In this document: positions 1 to 59,609 of the stretch, in pieces
Numbering within the stretch: the first letter of the stretch is position 1
Layout: every line of letters begins with the position of its first letter
Source: Manis javanica
Taxonomy: Eukaryota > Chordata > Mammalia > Pholidota > Manidae
NCBI RefSeq assembly: GCF_040802235.1
Contig: NC_133167.1
Coordinates: forward strand, 44,452,001 to 44,516,000
Direction of reading: 5' to 3'
DNA: 64,000 bases
The notes under the pieces: model-generated
The model's database searches: none
Told to the model about the DNA's origin: nothing
Seen by the model: the letters and a program-made list of their open reading frames with translations, nothing else
Position numbers and translations under genes: made by a program

Positions 1-83
1 ATTTTTATATTTATTACATTGCTTTCAGTTTTTAAGTCTACCTATTTTTTAAACTGTATCTTTTTTTTTTAAATTTAATCTAG

Positions 84-46099
<46,016 letters not shown>

Positions 46100-49000
46100 C
46101 TGTGATTTTTAAATTATGCTATATCGTGACCCAGTAGAATTACCAACTTCACTATAGGTTTCAGTTTCCTTCATGAGGAATAAAATTCCAAGACTGTACT
46201 GCTGATGGTGCCCACTGGTATTAACCACAAAATGAGAGCAATATTTGTCAACTTTTCATTACAATTAAGTTTAGACATACATTTAATACACAGCACTGAC
46301 TTGTGTTTTTAGGTATTTAAATAATAAAATTTCAAGTGCTAGTTCTTCTTCAGTGTATATAGACAGTAGTGCCTGAGTTACCACTTTATATAAAATAGTA
46401 CCTCCTACAATAACTTTCTGATTTCGAATGTTGGATTTTGTTTGTTTTTTTTGGTTTTTAAGCAATCCAAATTGGGACCTTAGTATCCACATCCTTTGTA
46501 CAGAGACTTAATGTTAATACACATTACACTACAGCTGAGTTTTCAAGCTATTAACTTTGTAACTGCATGAGCTTAGATTTTGATATTACATAAATGATAG
46601 AACTTTAAAAAAAAAGTATGATCCCATCAAAATCCTTTCCTGCAATAAGGAAGGTATAATATTTTATTTTAATATGAAAATTGGATACAGGCTATTAAAT
46701 TTTTATTTATGTTTAATCCACACTCTGTTTTATTACATCCTAATTTCTGTAAGTTTATTTCAAATCCAACTTATACTAAAAAATTAGTTCTGTAATCAGA
46801 AATGCATCTTTTGTGTAATAGTTTAATTTCTGCTAAACATAATGATGCTTAAAGCCATATAGAGTTGGAAATCATTTCCAAGGTACATTTTTCCATGTAT
46901 TAGTCTGGCTATTTACAATACAAAAAAAGTATTTTTTTTTTAAATTAAAAGACTGTGTTCATAGTTTCTTAATAGAGTTGCTTATTAATAGTATATTCTT
47001 AGAGCAAGGGTTCTTAGTTGGGATTAATTTATTTTTCTCCTATGTATGCATTTTTCCTTATATTTCCAAAACCATTACTGAGAACAACAAGATCAACAAG
47101 GAATCTCTACAACTTACAGGAACCTGCATCCAGCCCCCCAACCCTGTGAGAAATGCTTGGAATTGAAAATTTTAAAGTAGCTCCCTGGTTTACTTCTAGC
47201 AATAGCATGATGCTACTCACATGGATAGTACCTCAGTTTAAGCAGGGTATAATGTGTAAAATCAGTCTCAGCTCTCAAAATGATTTCTAAAAGTTACTTT
47301 TGTAAGTAATTCAAATTCTTAGAAACCCTTTAAAACTTTCTTAGGTTTATTAACAAATTACATTTTCTTGGTTTTTTAAATAAAATCTGCACAGGTGGCA
47401 AGTGGTAGTTTTATATGCCTGTAGGGTGATAAATCCTCTACAGCAATATGTGATTTATTCAGAGGTCCTCAAGGCCTGAGGATGACTATTAATTATACCT
47501 ATTTTTGTGCAATTACTTCATGTTGTGCATTAGAAATTAAGAGTTTAATAGCTTTTTAACTGCTGTCTTTATTAGACAATGATAAAGATTTCCCTTAAAT
47601 AATTAAATATTTTTCTATATTTTAAAAGTAATTGAAATTTATCTTACCATGTCTTGTGGTATAATTTCCTACACAAATGACTTAAGCTCAAATATATTCA
47701 TAACATAGAGGCATAGGTAAGTTAAATGAATTAGAACATAGACAAGACCCTGTACTTAGCTTTAGTGAATTTCAAAATTAATAGTTTTATAGTATAGATT
47801 TTACTGGTAACTTAAAAGATCTTAGTCATATGCAGTATTTTTATTAGCAATAAATCTCTAGAGTATTTTAAGAAAAAAAAATTTTTATCCTAGGGCCTGC
47901 CACCAGACTAAGTTGGTCTATAGCAAATTTCACCTTGTTTTCCCACGTAGTAGTAGTCATTCCTGACAATATATGTAGGGTAGAAATTCACTCTTTGAAA
48001 AAAAGTTACTATTTGCTTTTTGTACCATCTATGCTTTTTATGGTTTCTATCTCAAGGTATGATCTTGTATAGGTGATTGAAGAATATTATTAGAAATTAA
48101 CATGATGCTTTAAATTGCTTTATGAAATGTAATTTTAAGCAATAGTATTTTCTTTTTAAAAATGAAATTTTATATCCCTACAAAAATATGGTAGAAGTAA
48201 TAATTTAAAAGCCAACTCTTTGAGGAAAATATTGGGATTCTTTGTACCCTAAAGTAGTATGTGAATGTATGTGGTTAAAATGTCAAAAAATAGTCATGTA
48301 ATTACTATTTTAATCTTCAAATATTTTAAATATTACTGTGTCTATGGTTTATTGAGAATTTGACATCCATTGACATCCATTTTGAGTGTACAATTCTTAT
48401 AATCTGATTTAGTTTTAAACAGGTGAGTGAGGTACTGGTAAGAAATATTGAAACTTGTTTTCTTATATAGGCATTTATTTCAGAATTGATATTTTGAGAA
48501 ATATTTGTGCAAGGGATATCTTCCCTTTCCCTTGCAATTAATTATTACTGTAATTCTAATTAAGTTCTTTAAAATTCCAAAGTATAAGACAATTAATCAA
48601 ATATGTGCCATGATTCTACCTGTTATAAAAGTACTTATTTCTAGCAAATTCTCACTAATACTTCATATACAGAAAAAAATTTAAGTATTAGTAAAAGAGA
48701 CTATACTGGCTTTGTAAGAGGGCTGTGGAAGACTTTTGACAGTGAATTGTAACCCTAAGAGATCTATGTGGCAAAAGTATAGTATATAATAGATAAGGCA
48801 AACAGAATCTGGAAGTTGATAGATGTTCCTTTGCTGTAGGCTGTAGTGCCAAGCGTGGGAGGAAGAAGTCATTCTTGGAATAGTTGTGTGTGACTATTGC
48901 CCATCTCAGTGTCACCTTGTTTGTGTCCTTGGATAGCCTATGTATATTTGGTAACTGAAAAAAATGTATAAAATTTGAAAATTAAATATATCAAAAATGG

Positions 49001-49655
49001 TGCATGAAATGACTGTAATACTCAGTGGACAGTGTCTTTTTTAACTTGTTGGTAGGCTAGTTCGAATGATGAACCTATCTGTGGACAGGTAGCATACATA
49101 TATGCTTATATTTCACTCTAATTTCCAATACATAATGGACTTCTTCAGAGAGATACGGAATCTTTTATTTTTGTTGTCTTTGCTCTCAAGTGCAATATAA
49201 CAATATAACCAAACCTAGATAATTTCAGAGTTGTTATTAATCTAGTAAACCTAATCTAAGTGGAGATTTATTAGTACTTTTGTTAACAGGAAAGAGTAAT
49301 TCTGCTATGGATATACAAACAAAGTTATTTACCTCTTCAAAGGTCCATTGTACATTTTATTTCAGTCTAGACATAAACTATTCCCGACTAGTTTTGAAAC
49401 ACTTCGAAAAATCTTAAAGTAACTTGGAAGCCTTGTATATCACATTAACTTGCCACCTAAGCAACATAGAAAGTAATTTGCTTTGTTTAGCTTCTTCTGT
49501 GACCACCCACATTGGGTGAGACATAAAATGTGTGTGTTCTAAAATTTGACATGTGCTAACTTGATTTGAGTTAGTGAAAACTGGTACGGCGTTCTGCTTA
49601 GTTTCCAATGTGTAACTTGTGTCTGTTCAATAAATTTGAGCATATGGTGCCACTT
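46100..49655 (+). other. ITGAV: ITGAV 3' UTR
   Basis: AT-rich sequence continuing from the stop with no recent transposon inside. AATAAA motifs occur early (46179) and at the end (49629). The long UTR with many AT runs suggests regulation of mRNA stability, but no specific microRNA site was established. The end is inferred from the last AATAAA. Confidence 0.8.
49629..49634 (+). promoter_or_regulatory. ITGAV: Probable distal ITGAV polyadenylation signal
   Basis: AATAAA followed by tttgagcatatggtgccact and then a T-rich stretch, the usual downstream element. Cleavage is expected near 49650. Confidence 0.75.
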
Positions 49656-49710
49656 TTGTGTATTTCATATTTTCCTTTATACTTCATTTTTTCCTATTAT
49701 TTTGCCATGT

Positions 49711-50525
49711 TTGTTTTTCAGTCACTAAAAGGATGACCTCAGAGGTAACACCCCTCTAAAAGTCCGAATTTCTTGAGTGTTAGTTATTTGAAAAAAGGTA
49801 ACACAAAAAGAACAACAGATACCTAATGTTAAAATAGAATTACAAATCATAGAATCACAGACATTGAAAATTTTAAAGGGGTTTCCAATTCCAATAATGG
49901 CAGAGTTGCTTGTATCACATAATGATGATTAATGATAAATGATGAAATAGGAAGGAAAAAAAAAGAAACTTTTTGAAGACACTGAAGTTACCAAAACCAG
50001 ACTGAAACTGGAGGGAATCTGACTCCCAAAGAAAGGAGCCACGCTTTCCCCTGAGGCTGATCTCTGTTGGCTGTGCAGATAGAATGCAAGCAGCAAAGTG
50101 CCCTCTCCCTTCCTGGAATGATGGACCTGCCATCCCAGCTAGACACTGAGGGGGGAAATCCAAGAAAAGAAGGAGTCACACTGTGGGAGGGAGAAATATT
50201 TTTCCCTCAAATTCTTGATTGGCCCTGGCCCTGGCCCTGGCCCTGGCCCTGGCCCTGCTCCAGTGAGACTCCAAGGAACCCAAAAGGACAGCAATAGATG
50301 GGCGGTTGGAAGAACTGAGCAGTTATTTCAGCTCCTGTACAAGTCCTTGGAGTTCAAGTCCTACCCAGTCACAGAGGCTTCGAAACACCCCAGTCCTCCC
50401 ATTGAAACCCTGGAGGATTTGTTTTTCAGTCACATGAGCCAGCAATAATGTGCTAAAAGGATGGCCTTAAAAGAGATGACACACCTCTCTAAAAGCCTGA
50501 ATTTCTTAACAGTGTTAGTTATTTG
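49711..50525 (+). repeat. Two direct copies of an ~80-100 bp segment, 0.7 kb apart
   Basis: 49711-49790 and 50421-50525 share tttttcagtcac, ctaaaaggatg, cctctctaaaag/cccctctaaaag, gaatttctt and gtgttagttatttg in the same order. The second copy has two small insertions. The segment between has no recognised element. Confidence 0.65.
50221..50257 (+). repeat. (GGCCCT)6 hexamer microsatellite
   Basis: Six perfect GGCCCT units. In translation this reads as alternating Pro-Trp or Gly-Pro, which creates spurious open frames. Likely length-variable. Confidence 0.95.
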
Positions 50526-50619
50526 TGAGTGAACCACCTAACAAAGCATAAAACAGAGCTTCCGCAAGTTTAAGGTGATCCACCTATAATTTAATTGTCT
50601 GCTCAAAAAGCTTACTTTT

Positions 50620-51235
50620 CAGAGGAATATAACATGACCTAAAGATTCTACAGTATATCATCCACAATGTCCCAACTGTGTGTGGGTGTGTAAATGGGAA
50701 AAAAGGAAAACTCACCCAAAGTTTTAAGAAAAATGAGTCAACAGGAACAATTTAGCAAATGAGTTTTAAATAACAGAAACATGTTAAAGAATCTAGGGAA
50801 AAAAATTATGTGTAAAGAGATGGGCATTTCAGGAGAAATTTGGAAACTAATAAAAGAAACACAAGTGGAAATCTGAGGACTAAAAAGTGCAATACCTGAA
50901 ATCAAATTCATCAGAGGGGGAAAAAGAGTAGATAGAACAGAAGAAAGGACCCGTGAACTTAGATCAATAGAATTCATCCAAACTGGAGCACGGGGGGAAA
51001 GGATTAAAAAAATAAACAGCCTCAGTTACTTGTGGGACAATTTAGGTGCAAAGGAGTCTTAGGAGAAGGATGATGGCACAGACAAAATATTTGAAACCAA
51101 AAATTTATCAAAGCTTATCAGAAACCGCAACTTACAAGTCTGAAAGCTCAGAGAAGCCCAAATAGCCAGGACTATCACCACAAACAGCACTGGTGCCCAT
51201 CATGGTCCACCTACTGAAAGCCACAAGTTAGAAGG
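50620..51235 (+). repeat. Old L1 ORF1-region fragment, sense
   Basis: Diverged but ordered L1 ORF1 phrases: gaggactaaaaagtgcaata, cctgaaatcaaattcatcag, agaagaaaggacccgtgaac, agcctcagttacttgtggga, aatatttgaaaccaaaaatt, atcatggtccacctactga. No frame survives. Confidence 0.55.
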
Positions 51236-51239
51236 CCTT

Positions 51240-52560
51240 ACCTCACTCAACTTCATGCTGTTGATGATGGATGCCCAGGGGGCTTATTGTTTGTCCAGCA
51301 ATTATGGGCAGGATTGGGACTAAGGCTACACATTCAAAGTCCTTCTGTATGCCTTGTACGATGCCTACATTACTAGTCACGATAGATTTGCTGTTATCTA
51401 GTGAATAGGCTGGGGTGCCTGAGTATCAGTGCAACACCAATACTCTTCCAGATAATATTTTTATTCACTTCCTAAACTGTTCTGGGTTGCCTAGAGAGTT
51501 ACATGGTTAGATTTCCTTTTACCCCCTGGTGTACTTTTTATCAGTCTCATCCTGAAGCGTAACAAATACATAAACTGATGGTGTTATACTAAAAGGAGGT
51601 TTAGATTTTGAACCTGAACTTTACACAGTAATTTTAGCCTTGTTATTAAAGAAAAACCTGATTTGTTTCAAAGTAATCTCAAACTTTTACACCATTTCTC
51701 AGATATTAGTGTGGAAATGGAATCTTTAAGAGATTGTTCAAGAGTCAATGTTGTATTCAGATTATTAGTTACTGCAAAGTTACAAAAAAACACTAAATGA
51801 TGTATATTATTAGTTGCAGTATTTAATTTGGAGAATTATGCACCCCACCTCAGTAGTATAAATTATTTTTTATCATTTGTAGGGTACCTAGTTTCCCATA
51901 GGATGCAAGAAAGTTCTGGTGGCTTATGAATTTTCTTATTTTTGAACAGTGCAGTTAAATCAGCTTTTTAGATTATAAATACATAAACATCTTTAAAATT
52001 CAGAGCCATTATTACTTAATTGGGAAACAAGTGAATGATTTTGAATTTTTCAGTAAACCTTAGAAAATGAAAGGGAAGAGGTATTAAAAAATAAGCAAAT
52101 TTCCTACTTACTAGCAATAACCAATTTTGACTTTCCAACTTGAACCTTTATTAAACTAGTAATCAAGCATTTTACCACCATGTGGTGCTAAATTACTAGC
52201 ACCAATTGAATCTCAAGGATCTTTTCTTTATCATCCCACAGGTATTCAATGATTCCCAAGTAATAGTTAGAGATGACATAGCAGTAAGTAATTGCATCTT
52301 ATTCCCACTGGGCTGCCCTAGCCTCTCAAGGGAACCATAAAGTAACTGCAGTATCTAGCAGGGAGTCAACACAGCTGAGAACCTGGTTTACTCACCATGC
52401 AGATGTAGTCCCTTCTCATCTCCAATTTCCCAAATGCAGTTTTCCATCCTGCCTGCTCCATATCCTCTCCTAGATCTATGCAGGATTGGTCTGTGGGTGA
52501 GCCTCATTACTGTATCATGCCTGGGATAATGAAGTAGCTTTAAGTTATTGTGAAGTCCTT
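51240..52560 (+). other. Intergenic, no recognisable feature
   Basis: Mostly unique AT-rich sequence. No gene, RNA gene or clear transposon seen. Confidence 0.35.
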
Positions 52561-53830
52561 TTGCCATGAAGGGTTAATATTACAGATTCCAGGTATCAGG
52601 TCTTGAACATCTTTTGGGAGGTATTATGCTAACCACAGTCCACCTCTGGCCTTCAGATATTCACATCATACTCACATGCAAGATCAACCTATTTGAAAGT
52701 ACTCAGAAGTCAAACCATTGTAGCATCAAATCAAAGTTCAAAATCCCTTCTTAACCTCATCAGCTCTAACACTGCAAATCTCATCATTAAGTAATTTAAT
52801 TAGATATGAGTGAGGTTTGGGTTATGATCAATCCTGATGTACAATTCCTCTCTCTTATGTGGACCTGTGAAACTGGAGAAACAAATTTATCTGCTCCCAA
52901 CGTACTAATATACAGGCATATGATAACAATTACAGACATTTTGGTACAACAAAGGAAAAAAATATAGAAGTCAAAAAAGGAAGTCACTGGTCCCAAGCAA
53001 TTTCAAAATCCAGCTGGGCAAATTCGGTTTGGTTTCACAATCTGTGAATAATTCTTTATGGTTCATTGCTTCATTCTCTAGCCTGCTTTTTTCCCCCATG
53101 AAATGTCACATGTGTTTACAGTTCAATTTTGTTATCCTGTACCTACTAGTAAAATTTTATAGGTCCAATATGCTTTTTTACTTTTGTATGCTATCCCTTT
53201 TAGACTAAGCTGGCGGTGTTTCTGCTGATGTAAAATTCACAAGAACCTTTGGATCTCCTGTGTATATCAAGGAGCACTAGAAGCTACTCTACAGATCTTT
53301 CTTAAATAATCCCACCTCTATTTTTGGCTGCTCTTGAGATGTCTGTAAGGAGCTATGAGTTACACTTAATTTCTTCAAAGAAAATTTTCTGAGAAATTAG
53401 TGAAAGTTTGTACATTCTCTTTATTCTATAGAATAAACTTCCTTGACAGTGACTATCTTAATTTCAGCACTTTTGGAATCTCAACATGTTGACAATTTCC
53501 CAAATCATAATGTTCTTGTTGCCTGGGTTCTATCTCTTTTTTCCCCCCTTTTTTTAGCATTCACATCTATTTAATGGGTTTAGATAATTAAGGTCAAGAA
53601 ACGTAAGAGTGGGTTTGAGGCCTTGGCACATAGATGGCCCTTCAACAGGCTTTTCCCTAGAACAAGCAGGACTTGAAAATCTAGACCTGGTCTTGGAGTA
53701 GACCCCAAGTCTTGAGCCTTTTGGTTGAGTTTTGGCTGGCCCCACACATTGGGCATCCCAGTTGGAGTGCCTCAAGAACTCTTTTCTACCTAGCCACTAG
53801 GCTTGGGGCAAATTTGTTGTGGGAAAGTGG
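52560..53830. repeat. Possible ERV-internal remnant
   Basis: Phrases such as aaagttcaaaatcccttctt, gtggacctgtgaaactggag and ccacacattgggcatccc recur in mammalian MaLR/ERV internal sequences. Diverged, with borders and orientation uncertain. Confidence 0.3.
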
Positions 53831-53989
53831 ATACCAGAAATGTCATAGATAAAATTGCCCCCTGGTTGATACACAGCAGGTAATCCATACATTCTGACCC
53901 CAGAGAATCTTAATATTCACATGCCTTCATCTGAAAAGGGCCTCTAAACTCAGGGTTTAGTAACTGTAGAGAAAATGAAAGTTCTTATG

Positions 53990-54350
53990 GCCAGGATTAT
54001 CACCTGACCCTGGTCAGCTGGCCCATTGCAGACGTGTGGGCAGTACGTTATCACTGACTCTATAGAGTTCCACCCTGTGCTCCAGGTTGTATGGATGCAG
54101 GAGAGCAGGAGCTGGAGTGTGGCGGTGCCAAGGACAGAGACTGAGACAGCTGCAGGGGTGGAGAGGCCTGGAGGCAGAGACCAGCTTGCTGCATGCAGAC
54201 TTTCCCTGAGGCAGACGCGATTCTAGCACTTAACCTGCCACCGTGAGAATAAAATTGGGTATAAACCCTTTCACCCCAAGAATGCTCCATTGTTATTTTT
54301 TCAGTCTCACTGAATCAAGAGTAAACTTTCCTGGGAATGAAACCCACTGG
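53990..54350 (+). repeat. LTR-like fragment A
   Basis: Contains gtgagaataaaattggg, then ttttttcagtctcactgaat, the layout of a polyadenylation signal followed by a U5-like part. The same pair of motifs in the same order occurs at 61770-61845. Class and age unknown. Confidence 0.4.
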
Positions 54351-54637
54351 TGAGACAGTAACTGAATCATATGATCCATTTTGGTTACGAGTCCTAAACT
54401 CTTGCCCTCCAGGAGTATAGATAGCCCTACCCGGGTAGCTTAATCTTGTTCAAAGAAATACAAATTTGAACTTTGTTCAACCTTCAACAGTTGGTCCCTT
54501 GGAATCCAAACTCCAGGTAAATGGTTCACTATCAAATGGAGGTGGCAGTGTTGCAGGAATACTCATTTTAAGGAAAGAGTCAATTACTAAAATCTTACAA
54601 ATCCTATTTCCAAAAGGTAAAAATTCTTGCAATATAT

Positions 54638-55520
54638 TTTTTTTAAGTCTATGTTCTCCCACACATAGTCCATTCTGACTTGTCCTTTATCTAACCTACA
54701 TCGTGGCAGAGATCTCTGAAGACACTGTGTGTAGGGGCTGCTGGTGACTGTCCGTCAGTGCATCACACAGCGCCTCACTCTGCTCTCTGGACTCCTTGTC
54801 CTGTCACATCCAGCTTGCAGTCACCCAGTACATCCTCTCCATCTTCATATGTACCCATGGTGCTCTGGGTATGTCCATACTGAGGGTAAGCATAGCTGTG
54901 GCTGCCAGTGTTCTAGTCACAGCCCCACTAGGCAGAGTAGTTCTAGAACTGCTGACAACACCAGCTGTATCTGTAAATGTACATCTAACTGTATTCCACT
55001 GGCTTAACAAGTCTCACTTTAGGGATTGCCATGCACCAGTCAAACCCCAGTCCACTGAGGTACTCTGGTACTCTGTCAGAGTTTGCTTCTGTTCCAGTTC
55101 ATCCTGGAATCTCACAAAACCATAGACCTTAGACACACCCATCTGGTCCAAAATCACCATGCCTCCCTGAGTGGAGGGGTAGATGTTGACAAAGAATCAT
55201 ATGGTATGCCATCAACCACATCTGGGGTTGGCCTTCTAAAAGGAGTACTCAGGGCTTTAATCTGTTATTTTCCAGTTCAGTTTAAAACATTTTTGCAGGT
55301 GTGACTCCTCAAAGAAGCTTCCAGTTAATTATGTAAATGCTTCTCAACTATAGCCAAATGTCTGAACTCTACAAATCAGGAGTGAGCTGGGATCCCAGTG
55401 AAGTTGTTCAGGATAATTTCAGTGCTCTTGATGGTCTCCCCCAAAGTGGCAAAGGCTCTGGAGATGACGTGCTTATACACATAAGGCTCCATGTCACCCA
55501 TCCACAAACTTGCTTCCATG
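54638..55520 (-). pseudogene. TRNAU1AP: Processed pseudogene of TRNAU1AP (SECp43)
   Basis: Parent role: RRM protein associated with selenocysteine tRNA. On the - strand the start is at 55519 ([14 protein letters not shown]) and the reading continues through frameshifts: [11 protein letters not shown], then FTGIPAHS, a region matching LDQTGVSKGYGFVKF, then [24 protein letters not shown] and a final stop at 54696. An A-run follows (T-run 54639-54646). There are no introns, and frameshifts and stops are many. About 824 bp between start and stop against 864 bp in the parent, so several small deletions. Identification is from memory of the human protein. Confidence 0.88.
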
Positions 55521-55524
55521 AAAT

Positions 55525-58500
55525 GGTTTTAAGTTTGAAATCAAGAAATACGAGTCTTACAAAAGAAGACATTATATAATGATAAAGAGGTCAGTTCAAG
55601 AAGAGTATATAACTGTTATAAATATCTATGCAACCAACACAGGAGCACCTACATATGTGAAACAAATACTAACAGAATTAAAGGGGGAAACAGAATGCAA
55701 TGCATTCATTTTAGGAGACTTCAACACTCCACTCACTCCAAGGAACAGATCAACCAGACAGAAAATAAGCAGAGACAGAGGCACTGAACAATGTATTAGG
55801 ACAGATGGACTTAATGGATATCTACAGAACACTTCATCCAAAAGCAACAGGATACACATTCTTCTCACGTGCGCATGGAACATTTTCAAGAACAGATCAT
55901 ATACTAGGCCACAAAAAGAGCCTCACTAAATTAAAAAAGATTGAAATTGTACCAACCAGCTTCTCAGATCACAAAGGTATGAAACTAGAAATTATACAAA
56001 GAAAATGAAAAAGCCAACAAACGCATGGAGGCTTAATAACATGCTTCTAAATAATCAATGAATCAATGACCAAATAAAAGTGGAGATCAAAGAACATATG
56101 GAGACAAGTAACAACAGTAATTCAACACCAAAAAATCTGTGAGACACAGCAAAGGCCCTGCTAAGAGGGAAGTATATTGCAATACAGGCCTACCTCAGGA
56201 AAAAAGAACAATCCCAAATGAACAGTCTAAACTCACCATTAAACTAGAAAAGGTAGAACAAATGAGGCCCAAAGTCAGTAGAAGAAGGGACAAAGTAAAG
56301 ATCAGAAAAGAAATAAATAAAGTAGAGAAGAATAAAACAATAGAAAGAATCAATGAAAGAGTTTGTTCTTTGAGAAAATAAAATAGATAAACCCCTAGCC
56401 AGACTTATCAAGAAAAAAGGAGAGTTTACACACATAAGCAGAATCAGAAATGAAAAAGGAAAAATCACTACAGACACCACAGAAATACAAAGAATTATGA
56501 GAGAATACTATGAAAAATTATATGGTAACAAACTGGATAACCTAGAAAAAATGGACAACTTTCTAGAAAAATACAACCTTCCCAGGCTGACCCAGGTAGA
56601 AACAGAAAATCTGAACAGACCAATTACCAGCAAGGAAATTGAATTGGTAATCCAAAAACTACCTAAGAACAAAACTACCAGATCAGACGGTTTCACTGCT
56701 GAATTTTATCAAACATTTAGTGAAGACGTAATACCCATCCTCCTTAAAGTTTTCCAAAAAGTAGAAGAGGAGGGAATACTCCCAAACTCATTCTATTAGG
56801 CCAACATCACTCTAATACAAAAACCAGGCAAAGACACCACAAAAAAAGAAAATTACAGACCAATATCCCTGATGAACATAGATGCAAAATTATTCAACAA
56901 AATATTAGCAAACTGAATTCAAAAGTACATCAAAAAGATCATCCATCGTGATCAAGTGGGATTCATCCCAGGTATGCAAGGATGGTACAACATTCAAATA
57001 TCCATCAACATCATCTACCACATCAAAAAAAAAAAGAAGGACAAAAACCACATGATCAGACCTATACTCTGAAAATGAAAAAGCATTCGATAAAATTCAA
57101 CATCCATTCATGATAAAAACTCTCAACAAAATGGGTATAGAGGGCAAGTATCTCAACATAATAAAGGCCATATATGACAAACCTACAGCCAATATTATAC
57201 TTAAAAGTGAGAAGTTGAAAGATTTTCCTTTAAGATTGGGAACAAGACAAGGATGCCCACTGTACCTACTTTTATTCAGTATAGTTCCAGAGGTCCTAGC
57301 CATGGCAATCAGACAAAACAAAGAAATAAAAGGCACCCAGATTGGCAAGGAAGAAGTCAAATTGTTCCTGTTTGCAGATGACATGATATTGTACATAAGA
57401 AACCCTAAACAATACACTCCAAAACTACTAGATCTAATACCTCTAAATTCAGCAAAGTTGCGAGACACAAATTGGATATGCAGAAATCTCTTGTATTCCT
57501 ATACACTAACGATGAACTAGCAGAAAGAGAAATCAGGAAAACGATTCCAATCACAATTGCATCAAAAAGAATAAAATACCTAGGAATAAAACTAACCAAG
57601 AAAGTGAAAGACCTATACTCTGAAAACTATAAGACACTCATGAGAGAAATTAAAGAAGATACCAATAAAAGGAAACACATCCTGTACTCATGGATAGGAA
57701 GAATTAGTAATGTCAAAATGGCCATCCTGCCTAAAACAATATACAGATTCAATGCAATCCCTATCAAAATACCAGCAGCATTCTTCAACAAACTAGAGCA
57801 AATAGTTCTAAAATTCATATTGAACAACAAAAGACCCTGAATAGCCAAAGAAATCCTGAGAAGGAAGAATAAAGCTGGGGGAATTACACTCCTCGACCTC
57901 AAGCTCTACTACAAAGCCACAGTAATCAAGACAATTTGGTACTGGCACAAGAACAGACCCACAGACCAGTGGAAGAGAATAGAGTCCAGATATTAACCCA
58001 AGCATATATGGTCAATTAATATATGATAAAGGAGCCATGGATATACAATGGGGAAATGACAGCCTCTTCAACAACTGGTGTTGGCAAAACTGGACAGCTA
58101 CATGTAAGAGAATGAAACTGGATTATTGTCTAACCCCATACACAAAAGTAAACTCAAAATGGACCAAAGACCTGAATGTAAGTCATGAAACCATAAAACT
58201 CTTAAAAGAAAACAGGCAAAAATCTCCTGAATATAAACATGAGCAACTTTTTCCTGAATACATCTCCTCGGGCAAGGGAAAAAAAATAAAAAATGAACAA
58301 ATGGGACTACATCAAGCTAAAAGCTTCTCTACAGCAAAGGATACCATCAGCAGAACAAAAAGGCATCCTACAGTATGGGGGAATATATTTGTAAATGACA
58401 TATCCATCAAGGGGTTAACATTCAAAATATATAAAGAACTCACATGCCTCAACAGCCAAAAAGCAAATAATCCTATTAAAAAATGGGTGGAGGATATGAA

Positions 58501-59605
58501 CAGACAATTTTCCAAAGAAGAAATCCAGATGGCCGACAGGCACATGAGAAGATGTTCCACATCACTAATTATCAGGGAAATGCAAATTAAAGCCATAATG
58601 AGATATCACCTCATACCAGTTAGGATGGCCAACATAGAAAAGACTAGGAACAACAAATGCTGGTGAGGATGTGGAGAAAGGGGAACCCTCCTACACTGCT
58701 GGTGAGAATGTAAACTAGTTCAACCATTGTGCAAAGTAGTATGGAGGTTCCTCAAAAAACTAAAAATAGAAATACCATTTGACCCTGAAATTCCACTCCT
58801 AGGACTTTACCCAAAGAAAACAACTTCTCAGATTCAAAAAGACATATGCACCCCTATGTTTATCACAGCACTATTTACAGTTGCCAAGATATCAAAGCAA
58901 CCTAAGTGTCCATCAGTAGATGAATGGATAAAGAAGAAGTGGTACATATACACAATGGAATAGTATTCAGCTATAAGAAAGAAACAAATCCTACCATTCG
59001 CAATAACACGGATGGAGCTAGAGGGTATTATACTCAGAGAAATAAATCAGGCAGAGAAAGACAAATACCAAATGATTTCCCTTATTTGTGGAGCATAACA
59101 ATGAAGCAAAACTGAAGGAACAAAAAAGCATCAGACTCACAAACTCTAAGAAGGGTCTAGTGGTTATGAAAGGGGAGGTGTGGGAGGGCCAATGGGGAGG
59201 GAGGGAGAAGGGGATTGTGGGGTATCATGATTGGTACACATGGTATGTGTGGGGTCACAGGGAAGATAGTGTAGTTCAGAGAGGACAAATGGGGACTGTG
59301 GCATCTTACTACAGTGACGGACAGTGACTGCAGTGAGATATGGTGGGGGGGACTCGATAGTAAGGGTGAATGAATAACCACATTGTTTTTTTTTTTGTGA
59401 AACCTTCATAAGAGGGTATTTCAATGATGCCTTAATTTTTTTAAAAATGTGAGTCTTTCTACTTCTCATTTTTTCAAGATTGTTTTGGCTATTTGGGGTC
59501 CCATGTAATTCCATGTGAATTTTCTAATTAGCCTATCAATTTCTATAAAGAAGTCAGATGGGATTCTGATAAAGATTGCCTTGATACTGTAGATCAATTC
59601 ATGGA
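55525..59605 (-). repeat. Old L1 ORF2 fragment, antisense, split by a younger L1
   Basis: 55525-55558 (tttaagtttgaaatcaagaa) and 59451-59605 (tcaagattgttttggctatt, then tggactatggccatctt) are the two halves of one antisense L1 stretch. They meet across the sense L1 at 55559-59450, which has a near-perfect TSD ending in gagtctt on both sides. Confidence 0.6.
55559..59450 (+). mobile_element. 5'-truncated L1, sense, with ordinary 3' UTR
   Basis: Begins inside the ORF2 endonuclease (NIYATNTGAPTYVKQILTEL), goes through the reverse transcriptase (GFTAEFYQ, then [10 protein letters not shown] at ~57364) and the C-terminal WYIYTME motif, then a normal G-rich 3' UTR (gggagggccaatggggaggg) and a T/A-rich end. 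Many frameshifts and stops: a dead copy. Flanked by gagtctt (55552-55558, 59451-59457). It serves as an internal control for what an L1 3' UTR normally looks like here. Confidence 0.9.
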
Positions 59606-59609
59606 CTAT

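Noticed and set aside
50067..50448. Open frames with repeated PW or GP dipeptides
   Set aside because: Produced by the (GGCCCT)6 microsatellite, not by a gene.
54744..55304. + strand open frames opposite the TRNAU1AP copy
   Set aside because: Complement of the pseudogene; no similarity of their own.
59088..59514. Gly/Trp-rich frame and its antisense at the end of an L1
   Set aside because: They lie in the G-rich L1 3' UTR.
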